Origin: Flavobacteriaceae bacterium
Lineage (GTDB): Bacteria > Bacteroidota > Bacteroidia > Flavobacteriales > Flavobacteriaceae
Reading direction: 5' to 3'
DNA length: 5,459 nt
Assembly (NCBI GenBank): GCA_002702385.1
Contig: NZZF01000055.1
Span: forward strand, 1-5,459
Shown: piece by piece, positions 1 to 5,459 of the stretch
Layout: the number at the start of each line of letters is the position of its first letter
Numbering within the stretch: the first letter of the stretch is position 1
Notes under the pieces: model-generated
The model's input: the letters and a program-made list of their open reading frames with translations, nothing else
Databases searched by the model: none
What the model was told of the DNA's origin: nothing
Made by a program: the position numbers and the translations under genes

Positions 1-1418
1 TTTTCTATTGGATGAGATGATGTTAAATTATCATATTCATTTAATTTTTCCTCATTAAAAGTATATGAATTAGGAATATTTTCACCAATAAAACCTCTTT
101 CCAATTCATTCATAAAACCTTTTAATAATGGAAGACACTCATGGTTAAATAAATAGCAGCCATATTCAGCAGTGTCAGAAATTATTCTATTCATTTCATA
201 TAATTTTTTTCTAGCTACAAGATTTGCAATTAAAGGCAACTCATGTAATGATTCATAGTATGCTGATTCGTCTATTATTCCATTGTTAACCATTGTTTCA
301 AATGCTAACTCAACACCTGACTTAACAAATGCAATCATTAATATACCTTTGTCAAAAAAATCTTGATTTGAGATATTTTCAGATCCAGAGGGAGTTTTTT
401 CAAATAATGTATCTCCAGTCTCTTCACGCCATTTTAATAAATTATGATCATCATTTTCCCAGTCCTTCATCATTCCTGTAGAAAATGTACCATCTAAAAT
501 ATCATTCATATGCTTATTAAACAATGGGGTCATTATATCTTTTAATTGTTCTGAAAGCTCATGAACGGCATATCTTGATTTGTCATCTAATCTGTTTATC
601 ATTCCAGTTATTCCATTATGCTTCAATTCTTCAGTAATTGTTTCCCAACCAAATTGAATTAATTTCACTGAAAATGATTTATCAAAGCCTAAACTTAACA
701 TCTTCTCAAAACACAACAATGAACCAGTTTGTAAGACACCACACAATATAGTTTGTTCACCCATTAGATCGGATTTTACCTCAGCTACAAAAGAAGATTC
801 AAGAACACCAGCTCTGTGACCACCAGTAGCTACCGCATACGCTTTAGCTAATTCTAATCCGTTGTTGTGTGGATCGTTTTCAGGATGGACAGCTATTAAT
901 GTTGGAACTCCAAAGCCTCTTAAATATTCTTCTCTAACCTCAGTTCCAGGACATTTCGGAGCTACCATTATTACAGTAATATCGTTTCTGACTATAGTAC
1001 CTTCTTCAACAATATTAAAACCATGAGAAAAAGATAAAACTGAATTTTTTTTCATTAATGGAACTACGTTAGAAACAACATTTGTATGGTTTTTATCAGG
1101 TGTTAAATTTATAACAATATCCGCTTCAGGAATTAAATCCTCAAAATTACCAACATTAAAATTATTTTCTTTCGCATTTAAATATGACTCTTTTTTTGAA
1201 TCAATTGATGATTGTCTAAGAACATAAGAAATATCTAGACCTGAATCCCTCATATTTAAACCTTGATTTAAACCTTGAGCTCCACATCCAACAATAACAA
1301 TTTTTTTTCCAAGTAAAGCATTAACACCATCAGAAAATTCATCATTATTCATAAAGCGACACATGTTTAACTGATTTCTCTTTTCTATTTCACTTAATTT
1401 ATTGAAATAATTTCCCAT
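1..1418 (-). CDS. ilvC: Ketol-acid reductoisomerase (NADP+), class II long form, 3' end cut by window edge
   Basis: Second common step of Val/Ile synthesis: Mg-dependent alkyl migration and NADPH reduction of acetolactate or acetohydroxybutyrate to the dihydroxy acid, in the cytoplasm. I translated the frame by hand: 472 full codons are open from ATG at 1418 to the window edge, plus two bases. It aligns almost without gaps to E. coli IlvC (491 aa), so about 20 residues are missing beyond position 1. The N-terminal Rossmann domain has the GCGAQG motif (residues 44-49). Expected active-site residues fall at E. coli numbering: His132 (SHGFN), Lys155 (APKCPG), Asp217 and Glu221 (SDLMGEQ), Glu389 and Glu393 (YESLHE), Ser414. 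NADPH-phosphate contacts Arg68 and Ser78 are kept, and Arg76 is Lys, so NADPH use is inferred. The duplicated C-terminal helical domain marks the class II form. The start MGNYF matches E. coli MANYF, 5 nt after the ilvN stop, so it is last of the four visible operon genes. Confidence 0.97.
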   Translation of the reverse strand, partial: MGNYFNKLSEIEKRNQLNMCRFMNNDEFSDGVNALLGKKIVIVGCGAQGLNQGLNMRDSGLDISYVLRQSSIDSKKESYLNAKENNFNVGNFEDLIPEADIVINLTPDKNHTNVVSNVVPLMKKNSVLSFSHGFNIVEEGTIVRNDITVIMVAPKCPGTEVREEYLRGFGVPTLIAVHPENDPHNNGLELAKAYAVATGGHRAGVLESSFVAEVKSDLMGEQTILCGVLQTGSLLCFEKMLSLGFDKSFSVKLIQFGWETITEELKHNGITGMINRLDDKSRYAVHELSEQLKDIMTPLFNKHMNDILDGTFSTGMMKDWENDDHNLLKWREETGDTLFEKTPSGSENISNQDFFDKGILMIAFVKSGVELAFETMVNNGIIDESAYYESLHELPLIANLVARKKLYEMNRIISDTAEYGCYLFNHECLPLLKGFMNELERGFIGENIPNSYTFNEEKLNEYDNLTSSHPIE

Positions 1419-1423
1419 ATAAT

Positions 1424-1942
1424 TTATTTTAATTTTAAAAATTTTGAAATCTCCATTGATTTTTTTGAAACTGAAATTCTTCCAGATCTTACAAACTGTA
1501 ACAATCCGTAAGGTTTAAGTTTTTGATATAAATCTTCTGTTTCCTCCCTCCAACCTGTTTTTTCAATTACAAAATATTCAGGTTTTACAGTTACCATATT
1601 AGCTCTACTTTCTTTAATAATATTTTGTATTTGTCTTTCTTCAAATAATGATTCAGATTTAACCTTATATAAAGCTGTTTCAAGAAATATTGTTTCATCA
1701 TCAGTATGATAAAATGCAGCAATAACTTCAATCTGTTTTTCAATCTGTTTTACTAACTTTTTAATTTGATTAAAATCAACATGAACTACGATAATAAATC
1801 TATAAATATTTGATATTTCAGATTCAGAACATGTAATACTTATAATATTAATATGTCTCTTTAAAAAAATTGCAGAAATTCTATTTAATAAACCAACATT
1901 ATCCTCAGTGTAAATTGATATAGTATACTTATTTAACTCCAT
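1424..1942 (-). CDS. ilvN: Acetolactate synthase regulatory (small) subunit
   Basis: This 172-residue protein is the regulatory subunit that binds IlvB, raises its activity and normally confers valine feedback inhibition. The N-terminal ACT domain (about residues 6-80) is clear from [16 protein letters not shown] and HINI. The C-terminal domain (about 85-172) ends in the typical FVRSGRI segment at about 149-155. The length is normal for the family (E. coli IlvH has 163). By alignment with E. coli IlvH, Gly14 and Asn29 of the valine site are conserved (Gly17, Asn32), but Asn11 is replaced by Asp14. The ATG at 1942 lies 1 nt after the ilvB stop, so the genes are very probably translationally coupled. 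No Shine-Dalgarno sequence is present, as is usual in Bacteroidota. The first six residues, MELNKY, are the same as those of IlvD and are encoded by nearly the same bases. The symbol ilvH would be equally acceptable. Confidence 0.95.
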   Translation of the reverse strand: MELNKYTISIYTEDNVGLLNRISAIFLKRHINIISITCSESEISNIYRFIIVVHVDFNQIKKLVKQIEKQIEVIAAFYHTDDETIFLETALYKVKSESLFEERQIQNIIKESRANMVTVKPEYFVIEKTGWREETEDLYQKLKPYGLLQFVRSGRISVSKKSMEISKFLKLK

Positions 1943-1943
1943 A

Positions 1944-3635
1944 TTATTCTAATCTTATATCTGAAACAGATGATCCAGAAGGTATCATAGGAAAAACATT
2001 CTCCTCTTTAACTACACATACCTCTAATAAGTATGGTCCATCAAATTCTATCATTTCTTTGACCGAACTTTCTAATTCCTCTCTATTTTCAACTCTTTTA
2101 GATTCAATAAAATAGCCTTTAGAAATAGTAACAAAATCAGGATTAACAAGCTCTGTTGAAGCGTATCTTTTATCAAAAAATAATTGTTGCCATTGTCTAA
2201 CCATTCCTAAAAATTCGTTATTTAAAATAACAATTTTAACTGCCGCACGAGTTTGAAAAATTGTACCAAGTTCTTGAATAGTCATTTGAAAACCACCATC
2301 TCCAATTACAGCAATAACTTCTCTTTTATCATCTCCAATTTTTGCACCTAATGCAGCGGGTAATGCAAATCCCATAGTACCCAAGCCACCAGAGGTAATA
2401 TTTGATTTACTGAGATTAAACTTTGTATATCTACATGCTACCATTTGATGTTGCCCAACATCAGTAACTAAAATTGAATTTCCATCAGTATTATTATTTA
2501 TAGACTTAATAACCTCAGCCATTGAAATTCCACCATTCTTTTTATTGTATTCTTTATCTATTACTTTATTAAATTCAATTTCATTTAATTTTCTAAACTT
2601 ATCAAGCCATGATTTATGTTTATTATTCTTAATCTTGGGAAGTATTCGGCTTAGTGTTTCTTTTACATCTCCTAAAACAGCAATATCAACTTCTACATTT
2701 TTATTTATTTCTGCAGGGTCAATTTCAAAATGAATAATTTTAGCTTGTTTAGCATAAGTATTCAAATCACCAGTTACCCTATCATCAAACCTCATACCTA
2801 TGGCAATTAATAAATCACATTCATTTGTTAATTTATTTGGACCATAATTTCCATGCATTCCTAACATCCCTACATTTAAAGGATGATCAGTTGGAATAGC
2901 AGATAATCCTAAAATTGTCCATGCTGATGGAATTCCTGATTTTTCAATAAAACTTAAAAACTCTTTCTCTGCATTTCCTAAAATAACACCTTGACCCCAA
3001 ACAATAAATGGTTTTTTAGAATTATTAATTAAATCAGCAGCAGCAGAAATCGATTTTGAATCAATTGTTGGAATAGATTTATAGCTTCTGATATTATTAC
3101 ATTTTTTATACTCAAATTTATCTAACATCTCAAACTGTGCATCTTTTGTGATATCAATCAATACAGGACCAGGTCTTCCAGACTTTGCAATATAAAATGC
3201 TTTAGCAATTACTTCAGCAATTTCAGATGCTTTTGTGATTTGATAGTTCCATTTAGTAACTGGAGTTGAAATTCCTATAATATCAGTTTCCTGGAAAGCG
3301 TCAGATCCTAATAGGTACGACGCAACTTGTCCAGTAATACATACCATTGGAGTTGAATCAATTTGAGCATCAGCAATTCCTGTTACCAAATTGGTAGCAC
3401 CAGGACCTGAAGTTGCAATTGCAACACCAACTTTTCCTGATGATCTAGCAAAACCTTGGGCAGCATGAGTCGCACCCTGCTCATGCCTTACTAAAATGTG
3501 ATGTATTTCATTTTCAAACTTATATAACTCATCGTATACAGGCATTATTGCACCACCAGGATATCCAAACAAAACATCAACACCTTCATTAATTAATGAT
3601 CTAATAACCGCTTCAGCTCCCGATATTTTTTTCAA
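1944..3635 (-). CDS. ilvB: Acetolactate synthase catalytic (large) subunit, TTG start
   Basis: This 563-residue protein is a ThDP-, FAD- and Mg-dependent enzyme that makes acetolactate from two pyruvates, or acetohydroxybutyrate from pyruvate and 2-oxobutyrate. Domains in order: ThDP-pyrimidine domain (about 1-165) with the catalytic Glu52 in RHEQG; central FAD-contacting domain (about 190-330) with RFDDRVTG at 282-289; ThDP-pyrophosphate domain (about 370-540) with the metal-binding GDG at 445-447 and Asn-Asn at 472-473. Phe114-Gln115, Lys164, Arg282 and Trp482 match substrate or active-site positions of the family; the Trp is linked to preference for 2-oxobutyrate in E. coli AHAS II. The length is typical. 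The start is TTG at 3635: no in-frame ATG occurs between the ilvD stop and Met31, and starting at Met31 would delete the conserved GYPGGA motif. It begins 10 nt after ilvD and ends 1 nt before ilvN, whose product is its regulatory partner. Confidence 0.97.
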   Translation of the reverse strand: MKKISGAEAVIRSLINEGVDVLFGYPGGAIMPVYDELYKFENEIHHILVRHEQGATHAAQGFARSSGKVGVAIATSGPGATNLVTGIADAQIDSTPMVCITGQVASYLLGSDAFQETDIIGISTPVTKWNYQITKASEIAEVIAKAFYIAKSGRPGPVLIDITKDAQFEMLDKFEYKKCNNIRSYKSIPTIDSKSISAAADLINNSKKPFIVWGQGVILGNAEKEFLSFIEKSGIPSAWTILGLSAIPTDHPLNVGMLGMHGNYGPNKLTNECDLLIAIGMRFDDRVTGDLNTYAKQAKIIHFEIDPAEINKNVEVDIAVLGDVKETLSRILPKIKNNKHKSWLDKFRKLNEIEFNKVIDKEYNKKNGGISMAEVIKSINNNTDGNSILVTDVGQHQMVACRYTKFNLSKSNITSGGLGTMGFALPAALGAKIGDDKREVIAVIGDGGFQMTIQELGTIFQTRAAVKIVILNNEFLGMVRQWQQLFFDKRYASTELVNPDFVTISKGYFIESKRVENREELESSVKEMIEFDGPYLLEVCVVKEENVFPMIPSGSSVSDIRLE

Positions 3636-3645
3636 TTTTAATAAT

Positions 3646-5316
3646 TTAAGTAGTTACACATCCATTAGAAGCATCAGAAACTAATTTCGAATACTTTGTA
3701 AGAACACCATTAGAAACTTTTAAGGTTGGCTTAACCCAACTGTTTTTTCTTTGTTTTAATTCATCTTCATCAATCAATACATTGATTTCATTCTTTTCTG
3801 CATCAATCACAACAATATCGTTATTTTTTATTAGTGCTATATTACCTCCTACAAAAGCCTCAGGGCTTATATGACCAACAACAAATCCATGGGTTCCTCC
3901 AGAAAATCTACCATCAGTAATCAATGCAACCTCTTTTCCTAATCCAGCTCCAACAATTGCTGATGTTGGCTTAAGCATTTCAGGCATTCCTGGACCGCCT
4001 TTTGGACCTTCATATCTTATTACAATTACATCACCTTTATTAATTAGGCCTTTGCTTATTGAATTATTTGCTTCTAATTCTGAATCAAAGACTTTAGCAG
4101 AACCTTTAAAATAAAGACCTTCTTTTCCTGTAATTTTTGCAACAGAGCCATTATTAGCTAAGTTTCCATATAAAATTCTAATATGTCCTGTTTCTTTTAT
4201 AGGATTATTAACTGGCATTATAATTTTTTGATTTTCTTTCAATCCATTAACGTCTTTTAAATTTTCTTCTATTGTTTTTCCAGTTACAGTTAGACAACTA
4301 CCATCAATCATATTGTTATTTAACATAAATTTCATGACTGCAGGTATTCCACCAATATTATGTAAATCTTCCATTAAAAATTTACCACTTGGTTTAAGGT
4401 CAGCTAAATAGGGTGTATTATTTGAAATTCTTTGAAAATCATCTAGTGTGAAATCAATATTCGCTGTTTTACAAATAGCTAGAATATGAAGAACCGCATT
4501 GGTTGAGCCTCCTAAAACGGTAATTAATCTTACGGCATTTTCAACTGACTTTTTGGTTAGAATATCTAATGGTTTTATATCATTTTTAATTAGATTTAGA
4601 ATTGCTTCTGAAATTATTTTTTTTTCTTCAGCTTTATCAATACTCACCGCAGGATTAGAAGAATTAAAAGGTAGTGATAAACCCATGGCTTCAATTGCAG
4701 ATGCCATAGTGTTAGCAGTATACATACCTCCACAAGCACCTGGACCAGGACATGATTTACTAATTACATTATCATAATCTTCATCCGTAATAGTCCCAGA
4801 AACTTTTTGACCCCAAGCTTCAAATGCAGAAACAACATCTAATTTTTTTTCTTTGTAACAGCCAGGAGCAATTGTACCTCCATATACTAGTATTGAAGGA
4901 CGGTTTAATCTAATCATTGCCATTAAAGCTCCAGGCATATTTTTATCACATCCAACTACAGAAATCAATGCATCATACGACATACCAGAAACAACAGATT
5001 CGATAGAATCAGCTATCAAATCTCTAGATGGTAGAGAATACTTCATTCCATCAGTTCCCATAGATATACCATCACTAATTCCAATAGTATTAAAGATTAA
5101 TGGAACAGATTTATTAGAATCAATAGACTTTTTTATTTCAAGTGATAAATCATTTAAGTGCATATTACAAGGATTACCTTCATATCCTGTACTTGCTATT
5201 CCGATAAATGGTTTATTAAAATCCTCTTTTTTAAGACCGATAGCATGTAACATTGCCTGAGCTGCTGGCTGAGCGCCATATGTTGTTATTGCTTTACTAT
5301 ATTTATTTAGCTCCAT
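3646..5316 (-). CDS. ilvD: Dihydroxy-acid dehydratase, three-cysteine Fe-S type
   Basis: Third common step of Val/Ile synthesis: dehydration of 2,3-dihydroxy-isovalerate or 2,3-dihydroxy-3-methylvalerate to the 2-oxo acid, using an Fe-S cluster and Mg in the cytoplasm. The 556-residue protein has the three cluster cysteines Cys50 (NPCNMH), Cys123 (GCDKNMPG) and Cys195 (PGACGGM). E. coli IlvD (616 aa, oxygen-labile 4Fe-4S) lacks the first of these, so a 2Fe-2S cluster as in the plant-type enzymes is inferred here. Other family signatures are TANTM (200-204), GGSTN (269-273), [13 protein letters not shown] (435-447) and [10 protein letters not shown] (468-477), which contains the probable catalytic Ser472. 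The start ATG at 5316 matches the flavobacterial N-terminus MELNKYSK. It is the first gene of the operon, directly behind a terminator-like hairpin. The coding strand contains a run of nine A at 4617-4625. A related sugar-acid dehydratase is unlikely given the ilvBNC neighbours. Confidence 0.97.
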   Translation of the reverse strand: MELNKYSKAITTYGAQPAAQAMLHAIGLKKEDFNKPFIGIASTGYEGNPCNMHLNDLSLEIKKSIDSNKSVPLIFNTIGISDGISMGTDGMKYSLPSRDLIADSIESVVSGMSYDALISVVGCDKNMPGALMAMIRLNRPSILVYGGTIAPGCYKEKKLDVVSAFEAWGQKVSGTITDEDYDNVISKSCPGPGACGGMYTANTMASAIEAMGLSLPFNSSNPAVSIDKAEEKKIISEAILNLIKNDIKPLDILTKKSVENAVRLITVLGGSTNAVLHILAICKTANIDFTLDDFQRISNNTPYLADLKPSGKFLMEDLHNIGGIPAVMKFMLNNNMIDGSCLTVTGKTIEENLKDVNGLKENQKIIMPVNNPIKETGHIRILYGNLANNGSVAKITGKEGLYFKGSAKVFDSELEANNSISKGLINKGDVIVIRYEGPKGGPGMPEMLKPTSAIVGAGLGKEVALITDGRFSGGTHGFVVGHISPEAFVGGNIALIKNNDIVVIDAEKNEINVLIDEDELKQRKNSWVKPTLKVSNGVLTKYSKLVSDASNGCVTT

Positions 5317-5348
5317 TTAGAGTAAAAAAAAACTCCATATAAATGGAG
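5311..5348 (-). other. Inverted repeat joining terminator 5' arm to the ilvD start codon
   Basis: On the minus strand CTCCATTT (5348-5341), most of the terminator 5' arm plus two loop bases, is the exact complement of AAATGGAG (5318-5311), which contains the ilvD ATG. This 8-bp pairing excludes the 7-bp terminator stem and would bury the start codon. The same ATGGAG hexamer occurs in the terminator 3' arm and at the gene start. The pairing is seen directly; a regulatory role is inference. Confidence 0.35.
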
Positions 5349-5349
5349 T
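5324..5349 (-). terminator. Intrinsic terminator just before ilvD (candidate attenuator)
   Basis: On the minus strand ACTCCAT (5349-5343), loop TTAT and ATGGAGT (5338-5332) form a perfect 7-bp stem, followed at once by eight further T (5331-5324). It works only in the minus direction: on the plus strand the stem is followed by GAAAAGTAAAT, with no T-tract. The last T is 7 nt from the ilvD ATG. Termination here would stop transcription before the whole operon, so the simplest reading is a regulated attenuator. The alternative is the terminator of an unseen upstream same-strand gene. Confidence 0.75.
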
Positions 5350-5355
5350 GAAAAG

Positions 5356-5370
5356 TAAATATAGTATTTA
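5356..5370 (-). repeat. A/U-only inverted repeat upstream of terminator
   Basis: TAAATA, loop CTA, TATTTA (minus strand) form a 6-bp A-U stem that ends 6 nt before the terminator hairpin. It could stack on or compete with neighbouring structure, but it shares no complementarity with the terminator arms that would make it an obvious antiterminator. Confidence 0.25.
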
Positions 5371-5394
5371 TGTTTTTAATTTTCTATAATAATC

Positions 5395-5410
5395 TAATAA
5401 TATCTTATTA
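5395..5410 (-). repeat. A/U-only inverted repeat overlapping the leader-peptide stop
   Basis: TAATAA, loop GATA, TTATTA form a perfect 6-bp palindrome in the leader RNA. A second TTATTA at 5392-5387 could pair with the same 5' arm instead, giving two mutually exclusive weak hairpins. All pairs are A-U, so stability is low, and in this base composition such palindromes arise readily by chance. Confidence 0.3.
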
Positions 5411-5437
5411 TATTGAAAATAAATATATTTTTATCAT
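5408..5437 (-). CDS. Possible 9-residue leader peptide (MIKIYLFSI)
   Basis: A minute open frame runs from ATG at 5437 to TAA at 5410-5408, followed directly by a second TAA. Its product is MIKIYLFSI, with three Ile codons (all ATA) and one Leu codon among nine. It lies 58 nt upstream of the terminator hairpin, and its stop codons sit in the 5' arm of an A/U hairpin, the geometry expected if ribosome stalling on scarce charged tRNA controlled folding downstream. ATA codons are common by chance in such AT-rich DNA, and no Shine-Dalgarno sequence or clear antiterminator supports it, so this is a weak call. Confidence 0.25.
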   Translation of the reverse strand: MIKIYLFSI

Positions 5438-5459
5438 TTAAATTGAAAGAATATTACAA

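Larger units (their letters stand above)
5317..5459 (-). promoter_or_regulatory. ilv operon leader region (partial)
   Basis: This is the 143 nt in front of ilvD up to the window edge. It is almost pure A/T apart from the hairpin next to ilvD, and all three minus-strand frames contain stops, so no ordinary gene lies here. It holds a nine-codon candidate leader peptide, two A/U-only hairpins and an intrinsic terminator, in that order. I could not place a promoter: no good match to the Bacteroidota consensus (TTTG near -33, TAnnTTTG near -7) is visible, so the transcription start is probably beyond 5459. An upstream same-strand gene could still end within the last about 25 nt of the window, because the first stops in the three frames lie at about 5454, 5438 and 5434. 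Confidence 0.6.

Noticed and set aside
1419..1423. Separate promoters or terminators in the gaps between ilvD, ilvB, ilvN and ilvC
   Set aside because: The gaps are only 10, 1 and 5 nt and contain no hairpin or T-tract, so one transcript is the simplest reading.
2545..2733. 62-codon open frame on the plus strand
   Set aside because: It lies entirely inside ilvB, opposite to a well-conserved coding strand, and resembles no known family. It is an antisense shadow.
4499..4777. 92-codon open frame on the plus strand
   Set aside because: It lies entirely inside ilvD, antisense to conserved motifs such as GGSTN and PGACGG, whose constrained codons keep the opposite strand open. There is no independent support.
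5434..5459. Possible promoter (TTG near the window edge with a TA-rich box about 17 nt downstream)
   Set aside because: The match to the Bacteroidota -33/-7 consensus is poor, and in such A/T-rich DNA partial matches are expected everywhere.
5317..5459. Metabolite riboswitch or T-box in the leader
   Set aside because: The leader is short and nearly all A/T. I see none of the conserved G/C-containing cores of known riboswitch or T-box classes.
1..5459. Mobile element, CRISPR array, defence system or other novel gene cassette
   Set aside because: The whole window is filled by one intact ilv operon and its leader. No repeat array, transposase, attachment site or unrecognised gene remains.

Overview
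The window is AT-rich and every supported gene lies on the minus strand. It holds one branched-chain amino acid (Ile/Val) biosynthesis operon, read from the right edge to the left: a leader region, then ilvD, ilvB, ilvN and ilvC. The gene order, the flavobacterial-looking start of IlvD (MELNKYSK), the three-cysteine IlvD type, the absence of Shine-Dalgarno sequences and the strong A/T bias all point to a member of the Bacteroidota, most likely a marine-type flavobacterium. This assignment is inferred from remembered family sequences, not from a search.

Layout, in transcription order. Positions 5459-5317 are a noncoding leader of at least 143 nt. It carries a possible nine-codon leader peptide rich in isoleucine codons, two weak A/U-only hairpins, and a convincing intrinsic terminator (7-bp stem, 8-T tract) that ends only 7 nt before the ilvD start codon. 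ilvD (5316-3646) encodes dihydroxy-acid dehydratase. After 10 nt comes ilvB (3635-1944), the catalytic subunit of acetolactate synthase, which begins with TTG. After 1 nt comes ilvN (1942-1424), the ACT-domain regulatory subunit. After 5 nt comes ilvC (1418 to beyond position 1), a long-form (class II) ketol-acid reductoisomerase that lacks only about its last 20 residues in this window.

Together the four genes supply the shared Val/Ile pathway. IlvB/IlvN condense pyruvate with pyruvate or 2-oxobutyrate, IlvC isomerises and reduces the acetohydroxy acid with NADPH, and IlvD dehydrates the diol to the 2-oxo acid. All reading frames are intact and the catalytic residues I could place by family alignment are present.

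The enzymes are ordinary housekeeping genes. The part worth a second look is the leader. A terminator placed directly in front of the first gene suggests transcription attenuation. The 5' arm of that terminator can also pair, over 8 bp, with the ilvD start codon region. I see no mobile element, CRISPR array, tRNA, rRNA or novel defence-type system.
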